Part shown: positions 11,431-24,748 of the stretch, one piece after another
Layout of the letters: each line of letters begins with the position of its first letter
Position numbering within the stretch: the first letter of the stretch is position 1
DNA from: Gymnorhina tibicen
Taxonomy: Eukaryota > Chordata > Aves > Passeriformes > Artamidae
Direction of reading: 5' to 3'
Length of the DNA stretch: 64,000 bases
NCBI GenBank assembly: GCA_013399875.1
Contig: VXAZ01007501.1
Location: 1,588,155 to 1,652,154, forward strand
Position numbers and translations under genes: made by a program
The notes under the pieces: model-generated
Told to the model about the DNA's origin: nothing
Seen by the model: only the letters and a program-made list of their open reading frames with translations
Databases searched by the model: none

Positions 11431-14400
11431 CTGGTCTAAACGACTGTCCCATCAACTCAGGTTCAACCCACCACATTCGAGAAGCTCCATGGCTGCTTTC
11501 GTCTAGCGTGTATGTCTGTTTTGAGTGAAAGGAAAGGGGCTAAAAGGAATAAAAATAGAAATTTAAGATGAGACATTACTGAAAAAATAATTGAAGCAGT
11601 TGGTTGCAAGCCTGAGATTCCATTGGAAGTATAACTAAAATTGATTTGAATCTGTGCTATAACATTATGATAATGAAGCCAGTGGCCTTACCAAAAGATT
11701 ACAAAAATGACTTTTAAACTCCCTTTGATATTCTTATTACAACTGCACTTAAATTCATTATGAGTTGCTAAAAGGTCATCTTGTTACAAAACATGCATAG
11801 CTGGCACAACTCAATATGCTCTGGTAAGTTCTAAAAATCAGCTGAGTAAAGAAAAAGCATTTGAAATAAATATACTGGATATCAGATCTTAGCTTTCATT
11901 ATACTAAGGGGGTGATCTCAGTTTTGATCCCTAAAGCTCATCAACACCATCGTAAATTTCATTCGTTAACAATATTGTTCCTTTTATTAGAATAATGTTT
12001 GTTGCTTTCCACAGGACCTGGATCTTTTGTCCTTAAATGTACTCATCTCTTAAATTCGCCGTGTCAACAGTCACTTCACACTTTAATACTTTGGGGAGTT
12101 TTTTGTCTGATTTTGTGGATTACTTAAGTAAAAGAAGGCTTGAACATAGCAGAAGTGCTAACCAGTACCTGTGTTTGAGGTTTTCCTATTTATTAAAATC
12201 TGAAGGAACGTAGAAGATCTCAAAAAAGGCATACGTTTCAATTGAATTATTTAAATATTGTATTTCTGAGGTGCTAAACTAATTCAGAACAGTTAAAATG
12301 TAAGTTACTGGTCTGGAAAAGGTAAGACTTTTAAATCCCTATTTAATATTGCTTTACTTATAATAGTCTGACTGCTTTGTAAGACCATTCAAAATAAAGC
12401 ACTTTTTACAATATTATACTTTTTTGAGTGTTTTAGAGAGACTTACGAGCTAACCTTGTTACATAAAAAAAATTACTTAAGAAAGTTGCAAGGTATTTTA
12501 TACAGAATATGCATACGTATAGGAACTATTATTGTGCCTCCCAAAACTTGTAGAATGTCAATAGGTGAAAAGATGTGTATGGTACACAAAAGTTAGGAGG
12601 CTCTGGTAGGTATTTAATATGGGAAAAATATGTATAACTGCTAAGAAAATCACATGTTGGAATTGAAGAAAGATTTTGTTTCTTCAGGAGTTTTAGCTGT
12701 ATCCCTTGCAGACCACTTAAGCAGCAGGGGTTCTTCATGTTCTTTAGAGCATGTTTTCCCTGCTATCTGTTAGAGGTGCCATGGCTCCTAGCAGTGACAG
12801 CCAGGCTTTCTAAAGATCATGAAGTTTGCAGAAATTTCTGAAGGTTGAGGGAAACTGAAAGCCTTCAACAGTCATCTCAGTAGTGCTATCTTCAGCCTTC
12901 CTCCCTTTCCCTTTCAAACTGCTAAGCAACCTAGAGACAGATGACAATATTGCCACCTTTTAGGCAATATTTGAATGTAAACATGTGACTTGAGGTAGCA
13001 AAAAGCCATCTTTAGATACATATAGATTAAGATGGCCTAATTCAGAAAATCCAGAGGAACTAAGCTCTAACTGATTTCCAAAAAACAGATAATCTTTTAA
13101 CAATATACATATGTCCTTAGGAAAACTATCATCATCTAATTTTTTTTTTTAATCTATCTGTTTGCCAGATAAATTCTTTGGAAGTCGTATCATCAGGTTT
13201 AGTTTTCTCAAAACCCGAAGAAGTCATTCAAATTGAGCTATTTGATGTCTACCTGTTTACTTCTTTATTTATAAGAGATGAGTGATCAGATGAAGTAGAT
13301 CCTCATGGAAGGAGGTGGCAGGTTGTTGCTGCTCTAGAGGACCCCATGAGCCTTCCACTTCAGAAGTGAGACTAGACAGGTCGCAGGCAGATAAAGAGGT
13401 AAAGAAATGCACTGGCAGCCTGCAACTATGAAGACACTATTGAGAGGAGGGATGAGAGACAGACCTTGGAGGTGGCAGAGATAGTCAGTGCAGAACTTGC
13501 TGCATCTCAGAAACCTTCTGTAGTGCTATGAGAAAACCTGAAGCAAGGAAACTCTGAGAAGACAGATTTTTGTACCTAGTCTGTCTTAAATGTTTGTCTT
13601 GATTTAAAAAGTAAAGTATTCCAATTTATAGATTAATAAAAACAGATTGATAAAAGTCATTTTACATTTTAGGATATTCATCGTAAAGAAAAATTTTAGA
13701 TAAGCTTCTTCAAAGCCCTGTCTGACTCTGGGTCTTGCCACAAAGATCTACAAGTAAAAAACCCTTTGCCTATGATCAAGGAAAGAAATAATAATGTTAA
13801 TAAAATAAATATGCTTCATTATTATTTTAATGATATTTTTATGATTATGAAACACGTGAAATAGTATGGGTCGCAAAGAACATGTACCTTTTCAAAGCAT
13901 CTCATGTTAGTACAACACCAAATCCAATTTGGATCACAGCAAAACTAGCTTTCAGACATTAGGGCTTGAAGTGTGAGATTTCGAAAAAAATGTAGGTAGT
14001 TGTCTGACAGATCCTCTGGTCTCCAAAACTCTGGTGTCACCTCTTGGTCATTCCTGAATTGTCATTCAAAGTCCACTGAAATCAACACGAATAATTCAGT
14101 GAATTTCAAATTGGATTAATATTACATTATTACTACTATTAGATTATCCAGATGTAAATTATCATTACAGTCTGAAGGAAGTGCTGAAGTGAACTTAACC
14201 GTCTGTACTACAGTCTCTCAGGAAAAAAATGGAAATTCTGGGAGCTGCCAGTGATAGAAAAGTGATAGACCCCCAAACTGTTCTTTATAATGAGAATGTT
14301 ATTCTGTATGAGCAATTTAAGGAGAGCGTTCTGCTCTGCAAAGGACTTAGGATGTTCCTAAATGGGCAGTTTGACTTGCTCTTTATTCCATTCCCAGACA

Positions 14401-17400
14401 TTTGCACACTTTGCATACATGCTAATTAATTTCTGAACTCTCTTCTAAAGCAACTCAACCACTTCCCTCAAAGAGAATACCTGATCACAGATGATGGAAT
14501 AGTATGCTTCAGAGCCTCTTCCAAACGTGTTCATCAGGGCTATGGTATATGCCAAGTTTGGCTCCCCCAACCACTACAAACAACGTATTTGGAGACTTTT
14601 CCCTTCAAAGGCCTCATGCCTTGCACAGAAACTCTGACATCTTGTACACACACTGCTCTGGTGGGCTGCAAGAACAGTTGTTTTGGTACAATGAAATGAG
14701 GAGCCACAAACAGACTTTTATCTCATGAATACAGGGAGTAAAGTGGGGTTTTGAGAAGATATAGGCCAAGTGCTATGGGAAGTGGATGAATTCAGTTTGC
14801 TAGAATGTGTGACAGCCTGTGAAAACTGAAGATGAGCCAGCTACCAGCTGGCTAGGTTTCACTAGGGACTTGTCTTCTACTTACAAGTGCCATTCACAAC
14901 AGTTTAGAAAAATATTTAGTAGTTTTTAAAGGGATTTTTTACTTTGAAGTATAGCAGAGATTTTGAGAGTCATAATGAATTTCAGAATTTCTTGCAGAGT
15001 CAAGTGTTCAAACGAATTCCTAATGGATTAAATTTTTTTAAAGAATATATTTAATATTTGTAGAAATCAGTTTAATATGACATTACTGTAACAGCTAAGA
15101 CGTGGAAACACCTTGCTGAGCCACTCACACAAGTTTTACAACACTGTGTATGGTAAAATGTACTATAGGTGCAAAAGCTTACCCATATGTCTTCATCTAG
15201 AAACACCTTCAAACTGTAATCACCTTAATTTAGTAGCTTCACCTTTACTATGTAGATTTTAATGGCCGCTGGCCTTGTTTAGTAGCTGCACTTATTTAAT
15301 AGCTGCACCTTTACCATAACCTTTCCCATGCAAGCCGTAGGGCAAAGTAATTAAATTTAATGAAAACTGTGCTTTCCAAACAAGGATATATGGCTAGTCA
15401 TATGAAATGGTCAGTAGGCTAAATCATTTGTGGAGAAATTATCCACAGTACAAAGGTTAAGGTACTGTAGCTCAAAATATGAATTAAGACTATATTGTAA
15501 AGAACACAAATTGCAGAGTTTCGTTGATGACAGCAACATAGGAACTCTTCCCTTCCAAGGCTTGTATGTCCCTGCAAGCTCAAGAGCTCATGACAGCATT
15601 ATTCAGTGAACGAGGATGGAGGCTGCTCTCTGGACCACTGTGGAAATGCAGTTTTTCAAAATAAGTATCAAAATGAGAATCTGATTCTCACATTCTATTT
15701 TGCTTCTCCTGTTAAGGGTGTTCTTAGCACCAGTCTTTGCACTCTGCTCCCTGTATTATGTTAGACAAGGACAGACTTCACAGCTTGAAGTGATTTAAGG
15801 AGTAGAAAATAAACAATGAATATTGATATGCTAACAGGGACATGATAACAGCAGAAGAAATGAACAAAAGAAAATATTGGTCTTAAAATTCTTTCCTTTT
15901 TTATAAGAGTGATTAAAAGCCCTTTCGAAAAAACATCACGTTCCTTTCACTGATGTTATTTTAAGACAGAGGCAGTAAAAGATACGTGAACTCTGCTAAA
16001 GAGACAGTCTTATTTCATCTTTTTGATTAAAATTGGTGAATGGAACACAACAATCATTTGATAGTGATGGGTTACAAGGAGATAAAATTTTCTTGTGTTT
16101 TCTAAGAGAATGAAAAAAAATTAACATTATTTTTATAAAAGATATTTCCTTGATGTTGAAAAAGCCTTGCTTTCCACTAATGACAACATTAGTACTACCT
16201 CTAGAAATACTTACTTTTTCACCTCAGTGCAGGGAATGTTAGCTGCAGTAAAATCTTTTGGGATTTTACTTACTAGAAAGTTCCCTACTATTTCCATCAT
16301 AGTAGCATAGATGTTTCATTGCTGGTATTGTTGCTGCTTAATATACAAAACATTAATGGAACAATAACACTGTGAGATTTTTATATGTTTTGAATTTCAG
16401 TTCTCTCATATTGCTGTGCAAAATGTGCAAGCTTTTCCAGTAGATAAAGTGATGTACAGCAGCAGTGAGATAAAAGCTGCAAACAGCAGTTATGAGATGC
16501 TTTTGATAAAAAAATGTACTTCATTTGAAAGATAAGCCTCAGAAATTCACCTCAGCTTGTAAATGCACAAAAATTTATTATTTGTTGTACAGCAGTAGCA
16601 ATTAACTGAAAATATATTTATTTGAGTTAGTAGTTCTCTCTTTTCTGAGAACTGAAAATACTAATTAAGATAACCCTACATGGATACTTTCATTGCTGTG
16701 ATATTTCTGCTTTAATGGAATAGAAAAAAAGGGGAATTTTTACTTGTGTATATCCTTGGGAAGCCTGATATTACTGTGTTTCTGGTTGGTAATGTGCAGA
16801 GAATAATACTTTCGGTTTAATTATTTTAGAGGAATGTATTGCAGCTGCTCGTCTTCACTGGAATAATAGGAATATTTCACCCTTTTACTCAGTTTTGTAG
16901 CAACCCTGCTTATGTTTTATCTTCTCATCCATGCAGTGTGCAGCCCTTGCCCAGCCCATCAGTTTCAAGTGAAATGCTTTCCACTAGCAGTGCGAGATGT
17001 GTCTTGCCCTTGCTAAGTGCAAGAGTGACTTTTTAACTCACCACCTTTAGTGAGGCTCATGATCCATGAACCTGTGCTAAGCAGTCCTGAGAGCCCAAGA
17101 GCTTGTTCCTCCTTACAGAGCATACACATTTCCGTTCGTAAACAGGGAATTTCTGAGGTAGGCGCAGGAAATGCAAGACATTGCGTCTCAGTTCTGTGTT
17201 TGCTCAGCACAGACCACCTTGCATATTCTCTTCTGCCACAGGCAGTCGTTTTATCGTAAGAGCAGCAGTTAGTGGCCCCTTTACCCTTAAAACTATTGCC
17301 CTGCATAACCTCTTCACACGAAATGTTTCAAGAGAAATACTGATCTACTATACCATGACAAATGTCACAAACACTGAATTCTTGGTAAGAGTCTCTTCTC

Positions 17401-18836
17401 TCATTTGGACTAGACATTACTTCTGGACCAAAAAAATTATCTTCAAAATAAACATATATCTGAGAAATGTTTTTCATTTTGACAAGTAGGAGTTCCTCAT
17501 CCACTCATAAGAAATTCATTTTGTCAAAAAAGTTTTGGTCAATTCTCTCTGAGAGTATTAATGTATCATTTACCTAGCTGTATTTATTTTTCTGCTTTTT
17601 CCATCAGAAGTGGCTATTTGGTACACCCTGTCTCTCTGAAAAAAGCAATATTCTGCTTCAAAGCCAGGTCACAAATGTGAAGATGGAAAGAAGCAATATA
17701 ATGCACTTGGATAAGTTTGCTCTATCCCCTGTACACAGTTGCAACCATTATCGTAGGAATCTGTGTCCAGTCCCCTAACCTGACCTGCCCTTCTCCATAG
17801 CATCTTTGATACCCGTGCCCTCTGACAGCAGAATGTCAAGGCTAATAATACAAGGGCTTTTTCACCTTCCTTTCCATGGCTGCAGTCCATGGAAAACACA
17901 GCTGAGGTAATAATGAGGCCCATAAGCTGCAATATTACCATAGGGCTATGAATATGTTACAGATTTCGGAGGTAAAATAATGAAAAGGAGGAAAGAAATT
18001 TCTCTCACTATGATAAATATTGATTTCTCTGGTCTTTTTGAAGAAACATTACACAAGAGAAGTTTTAATCACACTGTGGAGCCATTCTCAGTGGTTCCTA
18101 TCTGCAAAATCATTTTTTGCAACTGATTTTTATAGTGAACACATGCCAGAACACCTAGTTTGAGAGCAGACATCTTTTCTTCTAAATGTGAGCTTGCTGA
18201 CAGTCTTACCCGCAGTACCTGAAATGCAATTTGTGAGTCTTGAAGAGGGGTAGGAAGGAGAGGAAAACACTACCCAGTCTAGATTTTATTATCACAGGTT
18301 ATTCTGTTGCCCTCAGCTTGGGGCAGAACTGGGCTTCCCATATGAAGTGGAATTGTTACACGTGTGGTTTCTATAGACACCTCAGCAGAAGTTTTTAGCT
18401 TTGAAACACCGTGAGATGATTTTGTCCAGCTTTAAACCAATTTTCAGATACAAAGAGGGTTAGAGATTTTGGCCACTCTGAACATACATAAGCATTAATA
18501 AAGGCAGCTTGCTAAAACTTACAAGGAAAGGATAATGTTAAAGTGAACCAGGGCATGAACTGACTTTGTTGGTTTTAATCTTTTTGCTTCTAACAACATA
18601 CCCTTTCATGACTGAACAATACCATTGTTTCATAGAAGCTGATTTTGGAAAATTTAATCTGTCACCTTCTAAGGAAAGGCTGTGTAGGGGTTTTGGGTAT
18701 CTGTAGGCCTGCCTTGTTATTGCAGTTGGAAGGAAGGAGGGCCTGCAAAAACTGAATCTAAAAATATATGAGTATAGAACTGTGAGCTTTCATCAAAATA
18801 TAGCTACCTAAATGGGTGCACTCATCAGATGACACA
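11431..18836. other. Intergenic, nothing recognised
   Basis: Apart from two ttcgagaagc words near 11.42 and 11.48 kb, this is AT-rich sequence with no coding, RNA or mobile-element signal that I can support. Confidence 0.65.
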
Positions 18837-19500
18837 TGAAAAGGGGAGATTTCCTCGGCTCTTAGCATTTGACTGGTCTGTCGGCACTCCAGGAAAGCCC
18901 AAGACCCTTGTGTCTGTCAGTATTCCATTAGTGGGACCCTTCACTGAGAAGTCCCACTGGATCGGAGGGCACTTTGACTGACTTATTCAGGGACACACAC
19001 CAACAGCTAAAGGAGACCCCTCAGTGGGTCTTCCACTTTATTCTAGTATGTTCCCTGCTGCCAGCAACTGCCAGCAGCCGTGAAGGACTCACGCTAACAC
19101 TTCACAGAATAACACTATTAATAGAAAATTGTGACAGGTCAAGGTTCAAGGATTGTCAGTTATAGTATGTGACTGCAAAAACTTATTCCAAGCCACAGAC
19201 AAACTCCAACCCCCAGTAAAACTATTCAGCATGCACAGAGTATGGTTCTCACCCAAGAGCGGTCCCTTTGGGGGAGACCACATGTTCAGGCTCTCAGCTG
19301 ATCCCAGTAGTTACAATGGAGACTTCCCTGAATTTCTCCCATTCTCAACTTACTTTTATACTATTTCATTATGTAGAGGTGGAGCTTGAGTGACTCTAGT
19401 CATAGTGATGGTGTAAAATTCTTTTCAATTAAAAGAAAGCAAATTCTGTAAAATAAAGAATCTTTGTCACTGATTGGTGTAAAATTCTCTTACTTTACTC
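18837..19500 (-). mobile_element. LTR, ERVL-like (antisense), ends approximate
   Basis: On the minus strand the order is a U3 with a duplicated 14-base element (agaattttacacca, about 19,410-19,425 and 19,475-19,490), a TATA box (tataaaag, about 19,350-19,360), a GC-moderate R region, a polyadenylation signal (gaataaag, near 19,045), and a U5 ending close to ctccccttttca at 18,837. The layout and wording resemble passerine ERVL LTRs. I could not find a target duplication, so both ends are approximate and the copy is probably old. Confidence 0.6.
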
Positions 19501-20816
19501 TTAAAGGTCTAGTCAGTAAAACATAGAGCACATGCTCATTGAGGGGTGGTTGTACCTTGGGGACAGGTAACTTTGTGATGGAGGTGTGCATTAATATGGC
19601 AATGAGATTAAAATTAACCAATTTCATCTGAGGAGAGCAATTTTGCCACTGTTGCTGGCTTGGCAGCAAGACATCTTCTCCTATCCTCCTTGACTGACAA
19701 GTGCTGTGCAGTTTATCAGCTGCAAAGTCCCATCGAGTTCCCCTCTCCGCAAGGATGTAAACAGTCTGTTCCACACTCTGTTCCATCCCCCTTAGCAGGT
19801 GCTAAAAGTTTTGCAGATTGTGGGTGTGGGGAATCATCATGGAATAGGTTTTGAGCATGCCAACCACATTCCATCCAGGAAGCAGCATTTCACCCTGTAA
19901 TTCTCATACCATTATAGCTTCTGTTAGGATGTGACTATAACTACTCAGTTTCCTCTAATTTTACCTGCAGCCATCTTTTCACATCAGAGTTCAACAAAAC
20001 CTAAATTATCACTTTCTTGCTAGCATTAGAATTCAATTACCCCCTGAAATCGGAAGTAGTTTTCGAGACTCCATCTTTTGTCGTATTTTCAAAGTGTTTT
20101 AATAGAATATATTTGGTATCTGTAACAGATTACTTGTGGTTAGAGTCAATAGTTCACAATTCTCCTTGGCGATGTATGTAGATTTTTTGACAGGTGCAAG
20201 GGAAGCCTACACCACTGCAACCCTAGTGTTTAGAGGTTATTGGAGCACATAGACGTGTTTTGACAATTCAGCTTATCTCATGTTCTTTTTAACTATTAGC
20301 AGTTTTATCAGACAAAGAAATTGTGTAAGTTTAATTTTATTGCCCTTAGAGATTATACGTATAATATATACAGTATAATCTACTTCTGCACCTATTCGTT
20401 GAAATTTATAATTAACAGTAATAGAAGTGTGGTGTTTAATTTCATAAAAGCTGATAATTTTAATTTATGAAAAGATATTGGTAATGTATTTATCATATGG
20501 ACTGTTTCAGCAGTGTTGTCACTATACATTGCTTACTAAATTTATTAATTTTATAACTGGTTACAGTAAACATCCAAAAAGTTATAGTAGATAAAATAGC
20601 AAAAAGAAAAAACCAAAACACATTAATTCATGTCTGTTAAAGTGAAGAAGGCTTCTTTTGACTTCTGTTGTCTTTAGATTTAGGTTCTGCAAATCAGAGT
20701 CCTTGAGCTATGCAGAGTCTGTGAGGTGAACTAAAGGACAAATATTGTTTCAGGTAGCTGCTGTAAAACTATCACAGAACTCCTGTTTAGTAGAACAGCA
20801 CTTATGAAGAGAATTA
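19501..20816. other. Intergenic between two LTRs
   Basis: No recognised gene. The first 300 bases are less AT-rich and may be a decayed continuation of the neighbouring LTR element. I could not identify any retroviral coding sequence there. Confidence 0.55.
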
Positions 20817-21189
20817 CGATCCTGTGGGAAGAGATAGGATGGAATTGAACCGCGGGCTGTGAGATGTGCCTGCAGAACGCCGTGACAGGACAAAGAAGCT
20901 TGTCTCTGCCTGACCTTGGGGGAAGGAGATGCCACGCTGCAGAGCCCCGTGGAGAGAAGCCTGCTGGAAGCTGCCAGACGGGTGGGGACAGCATGTGATC
21001 CCCCCCCATATAGGGACATTGAGAAAGTGTGTTACTGACATGGCAATGTGTGATAGGTTGCTTAGTGAAAAATACTGTATAAGGAAATAGTGGGTCTTGA
21101 AGATGTATATAAAACTAACTTGTTTCCCTGAATAGAGGTCTCAGATTCCCTGCCAGTCTGGGTCTGTGTCTCGACCACTCACACGATCC
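20817..21189 (+). mobile_element. Solo LTR, 361 bp, with exact 6-bp TSD
   Basis: The element runs 20,823-21,183, starting TGTGGGAAGAG and ending CGACCACTCACA. It is bracketed by the exact 6-bp duplication cgatcc (20,817-20,822 and 21,184-21,189). Inside are a TATA box (tatataaaa, 21,106-21,114), a degenerate polyadenylation signal (aataga, 21,131-21,136) and a U5 reading ttccctgccagtctgggtc. It has LTR structure without any internal retroviral sequence. The duplication length points to an ERVK-type integrase. Confidence 0.88.
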
Positions 21190-23693
21190 CATAGTATCTT
21201 AATTTTTATCTGGATTAAAATACCTCAGAATCTTCTATATATTAGTATCTGCAAAGATGACAGCATCTCATTATATTAAAATAAATATCCCTTGATTTAT
21301 AGGTACTGAACTGATCTGCCAGCTGTGCAGGAAATATCAGGACTGAAAGTATGATCTGTGACCCTAAGTATAGATCTCTATATTTGGGAATCTACATTTT
21401 AAAATTTCGACATGATTTTGAAAATACTCTGAGATGCCTAAGGGCCAAGACAGGGTCTTTCAAAATACTTATTAAACTGCATATTTCTTTTCAAAATTAA
21501 TTCAAGATATCTATATTTTACCATTTAAATCTCAGTTCCTATTATTGGTGCCCTAGTTCTAGACATCATAGTTTGTGTTTTCTTTACATAGCAGCATTTA
21601 ATAGTTTTTGCCTGAAGTAAGCTGAATTCAGAAGATCCGACAATTCATTGTGCTAGTTTTAAAATTATCCTTGGGCAAATACTAATAATTCCACAGCTAT
21701 TTAGAGTTTCTTTGGATTTTGATTTGTGGGTACTTTGATAATTTTTATTGAGCAAAGGAGTGTCTGGCAGTTAGCAAAATGCATAATAACAGATTTGCTC
21801 TTTTAGTTGCTGAGTAGTGTAAATGTTGCAATTTTAATTCACCAATCTTGAGATCAAACTCTTTTATGGATAATGGATGTGTTGAGTTAAATTACATGGA
21901 TCTGCCTAAGGCAGTTTCTTCTTGTATAAAGCAGTGAAAAGTGTGTATTCTAAAAATTCTTATGTCTGTTTTAGTCCTTTCCTTGCTAAAGAATTGTGAT
22001 TTCTTTTTTTTTTTTCACTTTTATGAATAATTCTATCAATAAGTCTTATGTACTACTGATAGTTCCAATGAAGTGTACCAGCAAAGTACAATATCCCAGC
22101 TCAGCATTAACCATGCCATAGTCAGCAATGAGATATATTTCCAACTATAAATAAGAATTATAACCTTTATTTGCATTCCATATTATTTCTTCCTTCTTCT
22201 CCTAAAATGAAAGTTCTGAAAGGTGACTGTCCACATCTTGGTTCAAGGCATGACTCCCCAAGAACTTCAGAAAAATAAAAAAGGACTATTTATGTTGTAC
22301 AGCTGGATAGTGTTAAGTGATCTAGCTCTGTTAAAGCTGATGGAACCAAACTAATAAATCTTGGATAAGGACCATAGTATTCAAACTCACCTTGTTTCTG
22401 CTTAGTTGAAAAATCACTTCCGTTCTCTTAGCTGCTTTTCCTTTGTCTCTAATTTCTAAAATAATTTGACTTAAGACCTCTAAGTTGTATTTTTTTTTTG
22501 CTAGCATCGCCAAAGAAAAACCCCTTTTAATATTAAATATGTGGCTGTGTCACAAAATAAAGACCTTGTGACACATTATGCATAAATGTAGAGCTTAGCG
22601 TGAGCAGGCAGAGCGAAATATTTCTCTGTGGGATAAGGACATTAAAGTGACAGAAATAGTAAAGAAACTCATCCCTCCCTGTTTCACCTTTTATTTTTAT
22701 AGTAAAAATGAAACTATTATGAGGGCAGTGCAAAACAGCCTGTCTTACTTTTACCAGAACTTTAACAGCAAGGAGTGCACTCTGCAAATGCCTTATCCGG
22801 CTTCTCCGTGCATCCAATTTCGATGAAACCATAACACGGTGTTCAGGAGTGCCATGCCCTGTGCTGCATGAAGTCAGGAGTATTATGATTGCCATGAAGC
22901 CATGCCAGGAGTATTATCATTACACTTCCTGGATGGTAGAGTTCATTTTTTCTTTCTTTCCTAATCGCATCCCTCCATTCCCCTCTGTAGGTGGGATTGA
23001 CTGGCCTGAGTTCTTACTGGTTTAGCAGTTGGAAACAAGCAATCGCTCCCAGTGGTTACACTGAAATTTACTCTTCATGCAGGATCTAAACCTCCAAGCC
23101 ATTGTGGATGAAAAATTATAGATACACTTCCTATTTTCTAAGTGACAACATTTATTATGAGAGAGGGTAGAGTTTAGTAACAAAGGAGGCCAGAAACTGG
23201 AGTAAAAATGGAAGAAGAATCTGTCAGACTAATATCCAAGATAAGCATACATCAATAGGTGGACTCCTTCTCAAATCTAAAAAAACCCCACAAAACCCCC
23301 ATATTTTTCATTTGGTTTCCTACTGAAGAAAGATTTTTGCAGTGACCCTCACTATCCACCATCCAGCCTCTCTCTTTGAACTCTCAAGCCTCTTTTCAAA
23401 TAAATTTGATCAAATGCAAGGAGTTACAGATTAACAAAATTTTATGTAAATTTATGGAAGATGGTGATGATTCAGTTGTACTCATAACAGATTTCTGACT
23501 GAGAGATGAGTAATAGAGTTATTCACAAATATCTGATTTTCAGCTAAGTCCCAACTGCATTCGGATGCCCAACTAGACCAGCAGGCAGCTGAACTCAATA
23601 TAAACCTCTGATCAACGGCTGATCCTTGGAAGGGGGACATGCATTCCACACACCTGAGTCCAACATTCAAAGGAGATTTCAACTTACTGAAAT
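21190..23693. other. Intergenic, nothing recognised
   Basis: AT-rich, with a small direct duplication of caggagtattat (about 22,875 and 22,906). No gene signal. Confidence 0.65.
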
Positions 23694-23737
23694 TACTTCA
23701 GTATGTTGATGTTGGAAAACATCAACATACTGAAGTA
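23694..23737. repeat. Perfect 20-bp inverted repeat, 4-nt loop
   Basis: The arm tacttcagtatgttgatgtt (23,694-23,713) and its exact reverse complement (23,718-23,737) are separated by ggaa. Transcribed RNA would form a 20-bp hairpin capped by a GNRA-type loop. The stem wording ttcagtatgt recurs in the adjoining tandem repeat. Confidence 0.95.
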
Positions 23738-23743
23738 TGTATC

Positions 23744-23797
23744 TTGACATATTTCAGTATGTCTAAATGGTTGACATATTTCAGTACATCTAAATGC
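23744..23797. repeat. 27-bp tandem repeat, two copies
   Basis: Units 23,744-23,770 and 23,771-23,797 share ttgacatatttcagta and ctaaatg and differ at a few positions. They follow the hairpin after six bases and reuse its ttcagta motif, which suggests that the cluster grew by local duplication. Confidence 0.9.
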
Positions 23798-23837
23798 TAT
23801 TCTGCCATTAAACATTGGGAAAAAGCTAAAATATTTA

Positions 23838-23923
23838 AAAGGGGAGGGGAAGGAAGGGGAGAGGAGGGGAAAGGCGGGGAGGGGAGGAGAGGGAGAGGAG
23901 AGGGAGAGAAGAGGGAGAGTGAG
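23838..23923 (+). repeat. Purine (G/A)-rich low-complexity tract
   Basis: About 85 bases are almost purely purine on the plus strand, with repeated GGGG blocks (ggggaggggaaggaagggg and similar) grading into gagagggagag. It has the composition for G-quadruplex or triplex formation. It lies between the hairpin cluster and a CR1 fragment. Confidence 0.95.
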
Positions 23924-23929
23924 ATCTAC

Positions 23930-24604
23930 AGCAGTTGTCTAATTCAACTGCCTGACTTCAAGGCTGACCAAAAGTTACAGCTTGGCTTTAAGGACATTCT
24001 CCAAATGCCTCTTAAACACTAACAGGCATGAAGCATTGTCCACCTCTACAGGAGATCTTGCAAGGTCTCCCACTCTCTGAGTAAAGAAATGTTTCCTCAA
24101 GTCAAGTCCAAACTTCATCTGATGGATGCAGCTTTGACCCATTCCCACATGTCCTGGCACTGGGTTCCAGGAAGAAGAGCTCAGCACCTCCCTCTCCCCT
24201 TTACCTTCTCAAGAAGCTGTAGGGAGCAGTGAGGTCGTCCCTCAGCCTCCTCCTCTCCAAACCAGACAAGCCCAGAGCCACTCCTCAGAGGACATGTCTG
24301 CTGGCTCCTTCTCCAGCTTTGGTGCCCTCCTCGGGACATGTTCATGTACCTTAACATCCTTTTTAAATGCTCAGGAAGGCCAAGAACCACGCTGAGCCCC
24401 AGAGAACACCGCTGGTCACAAGCCAGATGTAGCCTCATTCTTTACAACTCACTGAGCCCTGCCCTTCAGCCAGTTCTTCACACGGTGCACCATCTACATG
24501 CTCATCTCACAGATGGACAACTTGTCCAGAGGATGCTGGCAGGGAAGTATCAAAATCCAGAAAAACTGCATCCACTATCTTCTCCTCATCCACTAGGTAG
24601 GTGA
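23930..24604 (-). mobile_element. CR1 LINE fragment (antisense)
   Basis: The plus strand is the complement of a CR1 3' UTR and end of ORF2. Blocks seen are ttaaggacattctccaaatg, caggagatcttgcaaggtct, cctcctctccaaaccagaca and accacgctgagccccagaga. Both the extreme 3' tail and the 5' part are missing. The left end abuts the purine-rich tract at 23.84-23.92 kb. Confidence 0.8.
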
Positions 24605-24617
24605 TCTAATAATAGAA

Positions 24618-24748
24618 GGATATCAAATTATATAATATATAAAACATATAAATATGTATTATTGTTTATTATATTATTATAATATTATATACTGTATGTT
24701 TACTGATAATACTTCAAATATGTATATTTATATAATTTTTTTCCTGCA
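24618..24748. repeat. AT-rich low-complexity tract
   Basis: More than 85 percent A+T, with overlapping tata, atta and ttat units directly beyond the CR1 fragment. No gene signal. Confidence 0.85.
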
